This document shows, piece by piece, positions 1 to 9,093 of a stretch of DNA of 64,000 nt. The DNA is from UBA1764 sp045616685 (GTDB taxonomy: Bacteria > Bacillota > Clostridia > Peptostreptococcales > Anaerovoracaceae), in assembly GCA_045616685.1 (NCBI GenBank), contig JAZLHF010000022.1, positions 1 through 64,000 on the forward strand, read 5' to 3'. The notes under the pieces are model-generated. The model was not told the origin of the DNA. It saw only the letters and a program-made list of their open reading frames with translations, and did no database searches. The translations under genes and the position numbers were made by a program. The first letter of the stretch is position 1; every line of letters starts with the position of its first letter.

Positions 1-37
1 TTCGACTTCTCATACCATCATTCTTTATTAAGTTTTG

Positions 38-134
38 CCCACTAATCCAGACCACTAAAGAGGTCGGATTTTTTTGATTTGCCCACTAATGCCGGCAATC
101 AATGAGGTCGGGAATCCCACTAATTAGGTCGGAT
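38..134. repeat. Short direct-repeat array at window edge
   Basis: Seen directly: CCCACTAAT occurs at 38-46, 82-90 and 116-124, and AGGTCGG at 61, 105 and 126. A longer core of the form CCACTAAnnAGGTCGG is present at 52-67 and 117-132, with a weaker copy at 96-111. The first two units are 44 bp apart with identical internal spacing. No gene is visible from 1 to 168. Multiple transposase-binding repeats near a terminus are known for IS21-like elements, so this may be the end of an element lying left of the window. That is inference; no transposase is visible. Confidence 0.5.
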
Positions 135-168
135 ACCCTAACAAACACCTGTTTCTATTTTTTAGTAA

Positions 169-900
169 TTAATCTTCATCATAGAGATCTAATGTACAGT
201 TTGTATAAACATTCTGAACATCATCATTATCTTCAAGAGAAGCAATCATCTTTTTTAAGCTCTTAATGTGACCTTCATCTGTAGGTGTTGCTGTTACATT
301 TGGAACCTGATCGATGTTTGCATCAACGAAAGTAATATTTGCAGCTTTAAGGGCATCCATAACCGCATTGAATGCATCTGGCGCACAAATAACTTCAAAG
401 CTATCTTCATAAGTCTTAACGTCTTCTGCGCCTGCATCAAGCACAGCCATCATCAAATCATCTTCTGTTAATTCATCAGTCTTTTCAATTTCGAAAACGC
501 CCTTTCTTTCAAACATGAAAGAAACGCAACCCGGCTTACCAAAATTCCCGCCAAATTTATCGAAATCATGCTGAACTGCTGATACAGCTCTGTTTCTATT
601 ATCAGTTAAACATTCAACGATAACAGCCACGCCACCAGCACCGTAACCTTCATATGTTACTTCTTCATAACTTTCTCCAGCAAGTTCGCCAGTGCCCTTC
701 ATAATAGCACGTTTAATATTATCATTAGGCATTCCAATGCCCTTTGCTTTTTCGATTGCTGTTCTGAGACTTGGGTTGTAATCTGGATCTCCGCCATCCT
801 TAGCAGCTACTGTGATAAGTTTAGCGTACTTTGTAAAAGTTGCAGCCCTTTTTGCGTCTTGTGCAGATTTTCTGCCTGCAATAGTACCATGTCTACCCAT
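169..900 (-). CDS. yebC: YebC/PmpR family regulatory/translation factor
   Basis: 243-aa protein of the YebC/TACO1 family. It begins MGRHGTIAGRKSAQDAKR and carries the conserved FTKYAKLI and NIKRAI segments. Family members are described as DNA-binding regulators and, more recently, as factors that relieve ribosome stalling. The reading frame extends 21 codons further upstream, but the ATG at 900 is the conserved family start and has GGAGA about 10 bases before it. The gene is divergent from the MATE exporter and has its own promoter at 934-963. The C-terminus (…CTLDLYDED) is complete. The regulatory target cannot be read from sequence. Confidence 0.93.
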   Translation of the reverse strand: MGRHGTIAGRKSAQDAKRAATFTKYAKLITVAAKDGGDPDYNPSLRTAIEKAKGIGMPNDNIKRAIMKGTGELAGESYEEVTYEGYGAGGVAVIVECLTDNRNRAVSAVQHDFDKFGGNFGKPGCVSFMFERKGVFEIEKTDELTEDDLMMAVLDAGAEDVKTYEDSFEVICAPDAFNAVMDALKAANITFVDANIDQVPNVTATPTDEGHIKSLKKMIASLEDNDDVQNVYTNCTLDLYDED

Positions 901-933
901 AGGTATCATTCTCCTCTCATTTTTCAACGCTTC

Positions 934-963
934 ATAATACCATAAAATGTATATTCTATGCAA
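934..963 (-). promoter_or_regulatory. yebC promoter
   Basis: On the minus strand TTGCAT (958-963) is followed after 18 bases by TATTAT (934-939), about 35 bases upstream of the yebC start at 900. This is a good sigma-A match and supports the shortened start, because the long-ORF start would lie at the -35 box. Confidence 0.6.
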
Positions 964-974
964 GTAGGCTTGTC

Positions 975-1003
975 TTGATTTTTATACTATATTCTACTAA
1001 AAT
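975..1003 (+). promoter_or_regulatory. Promoter of MATE exporter gene
   Basis: TTGATT (975-980), a 17-base spacer and TAAAAT (998-1003), about 30 bases before the start codon at 1034, which has AGAGG upstream. Confidence 0.6.
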
Positions 1004-1033
1004 AGAAGGGATTTTTATGAAAAAGAGGTAATT

Positions 1034-2401
1034 ATGGCAGATAAAATTCAAGAAGGTAGCCAGGCCAAATTAGGCACTGAGCCTATCTTACCATTAATAA
1101 CAAAAATGTCCCTTCCAGCCATGTTTTCCATGCTGGTTCAAGCTTTATATAACGTTGTTGACAGTATCTATGTTTCAAGATTGGGAGAATATGCCCTTTC
1201 CGCTGTTTCTATTGTCTTCCCCATGCAGCTATTAAATGTTGCTGTTTCTGTCGGTGCCGGAGTCGGCCTTTCTTCTCTTATTTCAAGAAGACTTGGGGAA
1301 CGACGCGTCGAAGAAGCACAATCTGCTGCAGATAACGGTTTATATCTGTGTATTTTCCACTGGATTTTATTCTTATTATTTGGAATCTTTCTTTCTGGAC
1401 CTTTCTGTGGCTTATTTGCAGAAACAAATGCTGTATATGAAGCTGCAAAATCATATTGTAAAATTTGTTTAATTGGATCTTTTTTTACAATAACTGCATG
1501 CTCATTTGAAAAAATTATGCAAGCAGGCGGAAACATGATGGCTCCAATGTGGGCTATGACGGCTGGAGCTGTAACAAATATCATCCTTGACCCTATTATG
1601 ATTTTTGGTCTTATTGGATGCCCAGCATTTGGTGTAGCAGGAGCTGCATATGCGACAGTAGCCGGACAGATTGTCACATTTATTATTGATACAATCTTCA
1701 TGACTAAGGCAAAAAACCTTCCAGTAAGAGTCCGTTTCAAGATGAATAATATAAATTGGAAATCAATTAAAGCAATTTATCAAGTTGGTCTTCCATCGAT
1801 GGTAATGCAAGCGATTGGTTCAGTTCTTACAATTTGTATGAATGCAATTCTTGCCACATTTTCTGAAACCGCAATTGCTGTATACGGAGTGTATTTCAAG
1901 CTTCAATCCTTTATCTTTATGCCAGTATTTGGAATGAACAGTGGGCTTATGCCAATTATGGGTTATAACTTCGGTGCCAGAAATAAAGACAGATTTATGC
2001 AGACATATAAATACGGTACAATTATTGCATTTATAATCATGAGCTTGGGATGTGCTGCATTTCAGATTTTCCCTGCACAATTAATGGGATTCTTCAATGC
2101 TGAAGGAGACCTTTTAACAGTTGGTGTTAAATGCTTATCTACTGTTTCATGGTGCTTCCCTATCGCTTCAATATGCATCATTATGGGGACAGCTTTTCAA
2201 TCAACAGGTTATGGGTTCTATTCAATGATTGTTTCTGTAATGAGACAATTAGTAGTAATTGTTCCTTTGGCATATTTCTTCTCAAAGATTTGGGGACTTA
2301 TGGGTATTTGGACAGCCTTCCCTATTGCAGAAGCTGTTTCACTTGCAGTCAGTTTGATATGTTTCTTAAGGCTTTACAAGTTAGAAATTAAAGATATGTA
2401 G
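1034..2401 (+). CDS. MATE family efflux transporter
   Basis: 455-aa polytopic membrane protein with the usual length and twelve-helix pattern of MATE (multi antimicrobial extrusion) transporters. These exchange Na+ or H+ for cationic drugs or metabolites across the cytoplasmic membrane. The N-terminal segment PLITKMSLPAMFSMLVQALY and the repeated second half (QVGLPSMVMQAIGSVL) show the internal two-fold symmetry of the family. It is a single gene with its own promoter, ending in a strong hairpin at 2407-2437. The substrate cannot be inferred, and the neighbours give no hint. Confidence 0.93.
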   Translation: MADKIQEGSQAKLGTEPILPLITKMSLPAMFSMLVQALYNVVDSIYVSRLGEYALSAVSIVFPMQLLNVAVSVGAGVGLSSLISRRLGERRVEEAQSAADNGLYLCIFHWILFLLFGIFLSGPFCGLFAETNAVYEAAKSYCKICLIGSFFTITACSFEKIMQAGGNMMAPMWAMTAGAVTNIILDPIMIFGLIGCPAFGVAGAAYATVAGQIVTFIIDTIFMTKAKNLPVRVRFKMNNINWKSIKAIYQVGLPSMVMQAIGSVLTICMNAILATFSETAIAVYGVYFKLQSFIFMPVFGMNSGLMPIMGYNFGARNKDRFMQTYKYGTIIAFIIMSLGCAAFQIFPAQLMGFFNAEGDLLTVGVKCLSTVSWCFPIASICIIMGTAFQSTGYGFYSMIVSVMRQLVVIVPLAYFFSKIWGLMGIWTAFPIAEAVSLAVSLICFLRLYKLEIKDM

Positions 2402-2406
2402 AATAA

Positions 2407-2437
2407 GGAAAAAGCGAGCTTTAAGCTCGCTTTTTCC
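2407..2437. terminator. Bidirectional intrinsic terminator (MATE / rnpB)
   Basis: A perfect 15-bp inverted repeat GGAAAAAGCGAGCTT with a one-base centre gives a GC-rich stem flanked by A and T runs on both strands. It can terminate the MATE transcript on plus and the RNase P RNA on minus. Confidence 0.88.
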
Positions 2438-2444
2438 ATAGAAT

Positions 2445-2817
2445 TAAGTTGTTTCGTAAGCCGGGTTATGTTTTAATCAATCATCTTTCTAGGACTTTTG
2501 TCACCAAAAGCCTCAAGCGACCTACCTTCCGAGAAGAGACGGGCAGCCCCCTTTCGACCAGTATACAGATGGATTATCTGCACTTAGTCCTCTTTTTGGT
2601 CTTGCTCCGGATGGGGTTTACATTGACCATGCATGTTACCATGCATGCGGTGAGCTCTTACCTCGCCTTTTCACCCTTACCTTACGGCGGTTCTTTTCTG
2701 TTGCACTTTCCCGCACCTTGCGATGGGCAGCCGTTAACTGCCATCCTTGCCCTTTGGAGCCCGGACTTTCCTCACGCTTGAAATCCCTTCCAAGCCCGCG
2801 ATTGAATAAACAACTTA
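2445..2817 (-). ncRNA. rnpB: RNase P RNA, bacterial class A
   Basis: The catalytic RNA of ribonuclease P, which removes 5' leaders from pre-tRNA. Read on minus, the conserved 5' portion GAGGAAAGTCCGGGCTCC and the 3' portion containing ATAACCCGGCTTACG are present, together with the specificity-domain segments near 2600-2690. The P1 helix closes between 2808-2816 and 2446-2454 as a perfect 9-bp pairing, which fixes both ends. A promoter at 2824-2852 places transcription start at about 2817. The long plus-strand reading frame over this region is spurious. Confidence 0.95.
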
Positions 2818-2823
2818 TTTGGA

Positions 2824-2852
2824 ACTATATCATAAATTAATATCTAATACAA
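2824..2852 (-). promoter_or_regulatory. rnpB promoter inside the 3' end of xth
   Basis: Minus strand TTGTAT (2847-2852), 17-base spacer, TATAGT (2824-2829). The expected start, about 7 bases downstream, coincides with the first base of the RNase P RNA P1 helix. The promoter overlaps the last codons and stop codon of xth. Confidence 0.72.
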
Positions 2853-3570
2853 TAGGACAATGATCCGAACCTAATACATCAGTTCTGATAATTACATCAT
2901 TAACCTTAGGCATTAAACGTTCGCTAACTACAAAATAGTCAATTCGCCATCCAACATTCTTTTCTCTTGAATTAAATCTATAGGACCACCAAGAGTATTC
3001 GACCTTATCTGGATATAAATTTCTATATGCATCAACAAAACCTGAGCTTAAAAGCTTTGTAAATGCTCCACGTTCTTCATCTGAGAAACCGGCATGACCG
3101 ACATTAGTCTTTGGATTCTTAAGATCTATTTCATTATGAGCAACATTAAAATCACCGCACATAATAACTGGCTTTTTCTTATCCAGTTTAATCATATATT
3201 TACGACGTTTTTCTTCCCAATCAATACGATAGTCAATTCGAGCGAGTTCATCTTGAGCGTTTGGAACATAATTATCGATGATATAAAAATCATCATATTC
3301 AAGACAAACAGTTCTGCCCTCATTGTCGAATCCAGCAACGTCAATACTAATAGGTTCTTTTTTTGCAAGAATCATTGTGCCAGAATAACCCTTCTTTTCA
3401 GCGCTATTTATATACTGAAAATAACCAGGCAAATCAATCTGAATTTGATCTGGCTGAGCTTTGGTTTCTTGAATACAAATAAAGTCAGAATTTTCATCCT
3501 TAAAGAAATTTAATACACCCTTTCCTAAGGCTGCTCTAATTCCGTTAACATTAAAACTAATAAATTTCAT
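2830..3570 (-). CDS. xth: Exodeoxyribonuclease III (AP endonuclease)
   Basis: 246-aa member of the exonuclease III/APE1 family, a Mg2+-dependent phosphoesterase of base-excision repair that cuts at abasic sites and digests 3' ends. It has FNVNGIRAA at the N-terminus, the metal ligand in IQETK (about residue 35), GDFNVAHNEIDL near the middle and the C-terminal SDHCPIVL. The length is that of short bacterial members. It starts 3 bases after the nif3 stop, as the last protein gene of a long minus-strand run. It ends in TGA after a natural family C-terminus, useful evidence that TGA is a stop here. Confidence 0.94.
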   Translation of the reverse strand: MKFISFNVNGIRAALGKGVLNFFKDENSDFICIQETKAQPDQIQIDLPGYFQYINSAEKKGYSGTMILAKKEPISIDVAGFDNEGRTVCLEYDDFYIIDNYVPNAQDELARIDYRIDWEEKRRKYMIKLDKKKPVIMCGDFNVAHNEIDLKNPKTNVGHAGFSDEERGAFTKLLSSGFVDAYRNLYPDKVEYSWWSYRFNSREKNVGWRIDYFVVSERLMPKVNDVIIRTDVLGSDHCPIVLDINL

Positions 3571-3572
3571 AT

Positions 3573-4346
3573 CTATCCCATGTAGTTAAATGGATCTTGA
3601 TTTACCTTAGATTCAATTACTGTAACACCTGTTCCAAGTTTTGTTTTTAGCTGCTTTGCCATATTAGGAACAAAGATTTGTTCTGTTCCCCAATGTCCAG
3701 CATCAATAATCGCAATACCCGCATCGTTAGCGAGAGCTGCTTCATGATGCTTAACATCACCTGTTACAAGTACATCCGCATATCCAGCAGCTTGAGCCCA
3801 AAATTCTCCACCAGCCCCAGTACAACAAGCAACAGACTGTATCTTTTTTTCAAAATCTCCTGAGAATTTAAGTCCATCAAGATTTAAGACTTTAGAAACT
3901 TTATATGCAAACTCAGAAAGTGTGGTTGATTTATCAAGCATGCCAACCTTTAAAAAGTTTTCAGTATTAGGAACAACCTTAACTTTCTTTACGTTTAAAA
4001 GCTTTAAAAGATAATCCGTATTTCCTCCCTTTGCAATATCAAATGGAGTATGGCTTGAATATACAACAATATCTTCTTTAATAAGTTGCATTAGATATCT
4101 TGACTCAACTTTGCAGAAATGAAGGCTTTTAATAGGATTAAAAATTAATGGATGATGTGTAACAATCATGTCCACCTTGTTTTTTTTAGCTTCTTCAATT
4201 ACAGCATCATTGACCTCTAATGCAACAAGAATCTTTTTAATATTCTTTGGGTCAAAACAAATTTGGACTCCAGAATTATCCCACTCGCACTGTGTCTCTA
4301 ATGGAGCAATTTTATCTAAAGTTGTTTTAATTTGATGAATATTCAT
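3573..4346 (-). CDS. Nif3-like dinuclear metal-binding protein
   Basis: 257-aa protein of the Nif3/YbgI (DUF34) family, annotated elsewhere as GTP cyclohydrolase I type 2 homologue, though the cellular role is unsettled. Metal-ligand motifs THHPLIF, DVKHHEA and DAGHWGTEQ are all present. It is the compact form without the PII-like insertion found in the B. subtilis homologue of about 370 aa. The start at 4346 is chosen over 4364 because AAAGGA lies 6 bases upstream of it. It overlaps the end of trmK by 20 bases, implying coupling; this trmK-nif3 order is standard in Firmicutes. Confidence 0.9.
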   Translation of the reverse strand: MNIHQIKTTLDKIAPLETQCEWDNSGVQICFDPKNIKKILVALEVNDAVIEEAKKNKVDMIVTHHPLIFNPIKSLHFCKVESRYLMQLIKEDIVVYSSHTPFDIAKGGNTDYLLKLLNVKKVKVVPNTENFLKVGMLDKSTTLSEFAYKVSKVLNLDGLKFSGDFEKKIQSVACCTGAGGEFWAQAAGYADVLVTGDVKHHEAALANDAGIAIIDAGHWGTEQIFVPNMAKQLKTKLGTGVTVIESKVNQDPFNYMG

Positions 4347-5022
4347 CTTGAATCCTTTCTGCATCGGCTAATCTATCCTGCCAAGCTTTTGCAACTTCTT
4401 GAGTATCATTTGAATTGGCTAAATTATCAATAACCACTTTAAGCTTTCGTATATATTCTAATAAAAAATCTTTGAATAATGGATCACTTCTCATTAATTC
4501 CGGAAGATAAAAGTTGTAATTAGGATTTTCATCTTGCCCTGGCTCACATACTATAATTTCGCAAATCTTACAATCTTCTAATACAAGTTTTTCATTAACA
4601 ATTGTAAATCCATTATTAAAAAGCCATTCCCGGAGTTCCCAAGCGCGTTTTCTTGGCTGTAAAATTAAGCGCTTATAACTCTTAGTTTTCGTTATATCCC
4701 AAGAAAGTATGTCAACAATGGTTTCGCCTCCCATTCCGGCGATTATAACGCTTGAGACCTCTCCATTTTTAATTGGTTCAAGTCCATCTCCCTTTCTAAG
4801 TTCATAAAACTCAGGCAAAATACAAATTCGTTCAAGATTTCCTTTTGCTTTTTCCAAAGGTCCATCATTTATATCAGTCAAAATTGCAAAAGGCACGGTA
4901 TTTTCTGCAAGTAAATCAATAGGCACAAAACCATGGTCTGTGCCTATATCTGCCACCTTTTCACCTGGCAATACAAAGCTTGCCAAGGCCTTCATTCTGT
5001 CTGAAAAATTATATTTATTCAA
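4327..5022 (-). CDS. trmK: tRNA (adenine-22-N1)-methyltransferase TrmK
   Basis: 231-aa SAM-dependent methyltransferase of the TrmK/YqfN family, which makes m1A22 in tRNA. The SAM-binding loop VADIGTDHGFVPIDLL lies at about residues 21-36, the acidic strand ILTDIND follows, and GMGGETIVDIL is the family signature. The C-terminal helical part matches the tRNA-binding region by position. It overlaps the rpoD stop by 8 bases and the nif3 start by 20, so the three genes are very likely one translationally coupled unit. Confidence 0.92.
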   Translation of the reverse strand: MNKYNFSDRMKALASFVLPGEKVADIGTDHGFVPIDLLAENTVPFAILTDINDGPLEKAKGNLERICILPEFYELRKGDGLEPIKNGEVSSVIIAGMGGETIVDILSWDITKTKSYKRLILQPRKRAWELREWLFNNGFTIVNEKLVLEDCKICEIIVCEPGQDENPNYNFYLPELMRSDPLFKDFLLEYIRKLKVVIDNLANSNDTQEVAKAWQDRLADAERIQDEYSSN

Positions 5023-6280
5023 GATAGTCTCTTAATCTCTTAGATCTATTTGGATGACGAAGTTTTCTTAAAGCCTTAGCCTCAATCTGACGAATTCTTT
5101 CGCGAGTTACGTTAAATTGCTGACCAACTTCTTCCAAAGTTCTCGCGCGTCCATCATCTAAACCAAATCTTAATCTAAGTACTTGCTGTTCTCTATCTGT
5201 TAAGGTGCCTAATACTTCCATAAGCTGCTCCTTAAGCATTGAGAAAGCGGCCGCTTCTGCAGGGCTTGGAACATCTTCATCAGGAATAAAGTCCCCAAGG
5301 TGAGAATCTTCTTCTTCTCCAATAGGAGTTTCCAATGAAACAGGTTCTTGTGCAATCTTAGAGATTTCTCTAACTTTTTCTACTGGAATATCCATTTCAG
5401 CAGCAATTTCTTCTGGGCTTGGATCTCTGCCATATTCTTGTACAAGCTGCCTTGTAACCCTAATCTGTTTGTTAATTGTTTCAACCATATGTACAGGGAT
5501 TCGAATAGTTCTAGCTTGATCTGCAATAGAACGTGTAATTGCCTGTCTAATCCACCATGTTGCATATGTAGAGAACTTGAATCCTTTTCTCCAGTCGAAC
5601 TTATCAACAGCTTTAATAAGACCCAAATTACCTTCCTGAATAAGGTCAAGGAATAGCATTCCTCTGCCAACATATCTCTTAGCAATAGATACTACAAGTC
5701 TTAAGTTAGCTTCACAAAGTTTACTTTTTGCAGCGTCGCCCTTTTCAACTATATCCATTTTCTGCTGAAGCTTTTCAAGCTTAGTTCTATTGGTTTTTGT
5801 TTCCTTCTTAGCTAACCTACGCTCAAGATCTGCGATTTCAGCCTTAATTTTGTTACCGGCCTCCATAGCTTTTGCAAGTTCCATTTCTTCATCTGCTGAA
5901 AGAAGTGGAACTTTACCAATTTCTTTTAGATACATTCTTACAGGGTCATCAACAGCAACGCCTTTCGGAACATCTTCAAGATTATCTTCTGCAGCCTCTG
6001 CTACAATTTCTTCAAGCTCTGCCTCGTCAGTATCGTTGATATCGAGATCTTCATCGTCATCTTCTTCAACGTCCTCAGCAACATTTGGAGCAATGACATC
6101 AATTTTAGCAGCTTCAAGTGCTTCAAAGAAGGTCTCTCTATCAGCCTGATCAAGATCGGTTTCTTCCATGATTTCTTCAATAGCACTTAAATCTACTGAT
6201 CTGTTCTTCTTTGCCTTTTCAAATAATGGCATTAAAGCTTCAAATTTCTTATCGGTTGTAATATCAATTTCGTAATCCAA
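5015..6280 (-). CDS. rpoD: RNA polymerase primary sigma factor (SigA/RpoD)
   Basis: 421-aa housekeeping sigma-70. An acidic region 1.1-like segment comes first, then region 1.2 (DPVRMYLKEIGKVPLL), region 2 with DLIQEGNLGLIKAVDKFD and YATWWIRQAITR for -10 recognition, region 3, and region 4 ending in VTRERIRQIEAKALRKLRHP for -35 recognition. It lies between dnaG and trmK, the classical dnaG-rpoD macromolecular synthesis arrangement. The promoters read in this window (TTGaca/TATAAT type) fit this factor. Confidence 0.97.
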   Translation of the reverse strand: MDYEIDITTDKKFEALMPLFEKAKKNRSVDLSAIEEIMEETDLDQADRETFFEALEAAKIDVIAPNVAEDVEEDDDEDLDINDTDEAELEEIVAEAAEDNLEDVPKGVAVDDPVRMYLKEIGKVPLLSADEEMELAKAMEAGNKIKAEIADLERRLAKKETKTNRTKLEKLQQKMDIVEKGDAAKSKLCEANLRLVVSIAKRYVGRGMLFLDLIQEGNLGLIKAVDKFDWRKGFKFSTYATWWIRQAITRSIADQARTIRIPVHMVETINKQIRVTRQLVQEYGRDPSPEEIAAEMDIPVEKVREISKIAQEPVSLETPIGEEEDSHLGDFIPDEDVPSPAEAAAFSMLKEQLMEVLGTLTDREQQVLRLRFGLDDGRARTLEEVGQQFNVTRERIRQIEAKALRKLRHPNRSKRLRDYLE

Positions 6281-6293
6281 AGTTCTTACCTCA

Positions 6294-8030
6294 CTATTTA
6301 CCCAGTAACGATTTGTATTCTTCTAATAATTTATTTAATACTTCTGGATTTGTTTCATTATCTGTCATATCCAGAATACTTTGTATCTCTTTCTTACGCT
6401 TCTCTTTCTTCTGTTTTTCAAGTTTTTCTATACAATCTTTAAAAGCTTTTTCATCATCAGCGCCAATCTTAATTTCTTTTAAAAGATTATTTACAAAAAC
6501 TAATTCGTTATCACTAAGCAAATCTTTTAAATCTTCTATATCAAAGTCTTTTTCAGGTTGATATAGAGAATCAAGTACCGAAAAGACCCTAAACCCTTCG
6601 TTTGATACGAAAGCATCAGAATATTTTTTAATCTTTTCAAAATATTCACTCTTAAGAAACGACAGTCTTATCAAAGTCTTTTCTAAAAGCATTTGAGCTG
6701 GACTTACTTTTACCGCTTCTTCAACTTTTTTTGAAAGTGATGAAATTTGAGAAATTTTAGAACCGCCCTCAATTTCACGTCTTAAAGCTCCTTCAGAAAT
6801 TCCAACGTCTTTTGCAATTTTCTTAATATATAAGTCAGCCTCAACCGGAGATAATTTACCAAGAACTGAAGCAACAGCTTTTAGGAACTTAACACCCTGG
6901 GTTGTGTCATTAATATCATATTTTTTCCTAATTAACATGACTTTATAGTCAATATCCGCAACGGCTTTTTCTTTAATAAGCTTTCTAAAAGCATCTGGGC
7001 CATGCTTCTTAACAAATTCATCGGGATCCTTACCGTCATCAACATGAAGAACTCTTACTTCCAAACCGGCATCCCTTAAAATATCGATACCCCTAAGAGC
7101 TGCACTAACTCCGGCAGCATCCGCATCGTAACAAAGAATAACTTTATCAGTATATCGCTTAAGAAGTTTTGCTTGCTGCTCTGTTAATGCAGTGCCGCAA
7201 CTAGCAACAACATTCTTTATACCTTCTTGATATAAAGCAGCAACATCCATATAGCCCTCAACGACAATTGCATATCCTTCTTGCTGAATTTCTTGCCTGC
7301 TAAGATTAAGTCCAAACAGGTTATATTTTTTTTGGAAAACAAGAGATTCTGTAGAGTTAAGATACTTTGGATCGCCTTCTCCAACTATTCGACCACCAAA
7401 ACCAATAACTTTACCCCTTGTATTTATAATTGGAAATATTACACGATTTCTAAATTTATCGTAAACCTTTCCCTTGTCGCTCTTGGAAGCAAGGCTGATT
7501 TCGAGCATTTGCTCATCAGTTACGCCATTTTTCTTGAGATAGTCATATAATGACTGCCAATCCGAATCTGCCCATCCGATTCCAAACTTTGTAATCGTTT
7601 CTGGAGTGAACTTTCTTCTAGTCATATATTTAAAGCCATCATTGTTTGGCTTTTTTATAGCATCAAAGAAATACTTTGCAGCTAATTTATTTATTGCATA
7701 AAATGGTTCTTTATCAGGACCTTTTTGATCATATAAATTCGTGATTTCAATTCCATATTGCTGAGCAAGTTTTTCCACAGCCTCTTGGAAAGAAATATTG
7801 TGATATCGTTTTGTAAACTCAATTACATCCCCAGTAGCTCCGCACCCAAAGCAGGTAAAGATTTGCTTTTGTTCTGAGACAATAAAAGAAGGTGTTTTCT
7901 CGTTGTGAAACGGACAAATCCCCTTATAATTTGTACCCGCACGTTTAAGCGGCACAACAGAGGATATAACATCAACGATATTACACCTAGACTTAATCTC
8001 TTCAATTGCAGAACTGTAGGATTTTTGCAT
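6294..8030 (-). CDS. dnaG: DNA primase
   Basis: 578-aa primase that lays down RNA primers at the replication fork. The N-terminal CHC2 zinc ribbon is visible as CPFHNEKTPSF … CFGCG (about residues 39-64). The TOPRIM catalytic core contains VVEGYMDVAAL and the acidic CYDADAAG pair. The C-terminal helicase-interaction part is weakly conserved, as usual. It is followed by rpoD after 13 bases. The start ATG at 8030 gives the expected N-terminus. Confidence 0.96.
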   Translation of the reverse strand: MQKSYSSAIEEIKSRCNIVDVISSVVPLKRAGTNYKGICPFHNEKTPSFIVSEQKQIFTCFGCGATGDVIEFTKRYHNISFQEAVEKLAQQYGIEITNLYDQKGPDKEPFYAINKLAAKYFFDAIKKPNNDGFKYMTRRKFTPETITKFGIGWADSDWQSLYDYLKKNGVTDEQMLEISLASKSDKGKVYDKFRNRVIFPIINTRGKVIGFGGRIVGEGDPKYLNSTESLVFQKKYNLFGLNLSRQEIQQEGYAIVVEGYMDVAALYQEGIKNVVASCGTALTEQQAKLLKRYTDKVILCYDADAAGVSAALRGIDILRDAGLEVRVLHVDDGKDPDEFVKKHGPDAFRKLIKEKAVADIDYKVMLIRKKYDINDTTQGVKFLKAVASVLGKLSPVEADLYIKKIAKDVGISEGALRREIEGGSKISQISSLSKKVEEAVKVSPAQMLLEKTLIRLSFLKSEYFEKIKKYSDAFVSNEGFRVFSVLDSLYQPEKDFDIEDLKDLLSDNELVFVNNLLKEIKIGADDEKAFKDCIEKLEKQKKEKRKKEIQSILDMTDNETNPEVLNKLLEEYKSLLGK

Positions 8031-8073
8031 AGCTACTTATTCTACAATTCTGCAGTTTTTCCTTTATTTTTTA

Positions 8074-9093
8074 TTATCTTCTTAATTTCCAACCTGCTGG
8101 AACAAACAATTCACCGTAAAGGTTTATAGCATAGCGATCTGTCATACCAGCTATATAGTCCTTAACGATCTCATTTAGACCATCTTTTTCTTTTAGTTCA
8201 AGCAGTTCTGAAGGCAATTCATCCTCATGTTCCATATAATAATTATAGAGAGAAAAAATTAAGGTCTGAATCTTCTCAAGTTCAGCATTTTGCTTAACTA
8301 CTGGATTTCTATACACGGCTTCAAACATGTAATCGCGAAGAAGCTTCATATATTTGCTAGCCTCTTCGCTTTGCATAATCATATTTTGGCCATCGGATGC
8401 AGTAACAATATCTTTAACAAGGAAGTCAATTCTGCTTCCATGGTCGTGACCGATATGTTCAATACATTCCTTTGGAATATCTCTTTCAGAAATAATTCCT
8501 CCTCGAATTGCATCATCTATATCATGATTGATATAAGCAATTCTATCAGAGAATTTTACAATCTGTCCCTCAAGAGTGTATGGCATCCTATCACCACTAT
8601 GATTTAAAATGCCATCTCTAACCTCATCAGATAAATTCATTGGATGGCCGGAGTGATTTCTTTCCAAAACATCCACAACTCTTAAACTCTGGACATTATG
8701 TTCAAATCCGCCAGGATGTATTTGATTTAAAAAATCTTCACCACTATGACCAAATGGAGTGTGGCCCAAGTCATGGCCCATAGCAATGGCTTCAGTCAAA
8801 TCTTCATTTAATGAAAGAGCTCTCGCAATTGTACGTGCAATCTGGCTTACTTCCAGCGTATGCGTCAAACGTGTTCTAAAATGATCGCCTTCCGGAGCCA
8901 AAAAAACCTGAGTTTTATGCATTAATCTTCTTAATGCTTTAGAATGAATAATTCTATCACGGTCTCTTTGGAACTCTGTTCTAAGCTCATCCTTTTCTTC
9001 TGCAATAGCTCTGCCTCTTGTTTCAGCTGACTTAGTAGCAAATGGAGAAAGCTTCTCATATTCTTCTTGTTCTAATTGTTCCCTTAAAATCAT
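8074..9093 (-). CDS. dgt: dGTP triphosphohydrolase-like HD protein
   Basis: 339-aa HD-domain phosphohydrolase of the Dgt family, which hydrolyses dGTP or other dNTPs to nucleoside plus triphosphate. Metal-ligand signatures: RTRLTHTLEVSQIAR (first H), AIAMGHDLGHTPFGHSGE (HD pair) and a downstream FSDRIAYINHDIDD. The start is placed at 9093, where ATGA overlaps the dut stop, a standard 4-base coupling; the ORF extends 13 codons upstream but only inside dut. The dut-dgt pairing suggests a joint role in dNTP pool control next to dnaG. Confidence 0.9.
   Translation of the reverse strand: MILREQLEQEEYEKLSPFATKSAETRGRAIAEEKDELRTEFQRDRDRIIHSKALRRLMHKTQVFLAPEGDHFRTRLTHTLEVSQIARTIARALSLNEDLTEAIAMGHDLGHTPFGHSGEDFLNQIHPGGFEHNVQSLRVVDVLERNHSGHPMNLSDEVRDGILNHSGDRMPYTLEGQIVKFSDRIAYINHDIDDAIRGGIISERDIPKECIEHIGHDHGSRIDFLVKDIVTASDGQNMIMQSEEASKYMKLLRDYMFEAVYRNPVVKQNAELEKIQTLIFSLYNYYMEHEDELPSELLELKEKDGLNEIVKDYIAGMTDRYAINLYGELFVPAGWKLRR

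Noticed and set aside
38..134. CRISPR array
   Set aside because: Units are only about 10-44 bp apart, repeats are short and degenerate, and there are no cas genes.
2449..2781. 110-codon plus-strand open frame
   Set aside because: It lies entirely antisense to the RNase P RNA, whose conserved segments explain the sequence.
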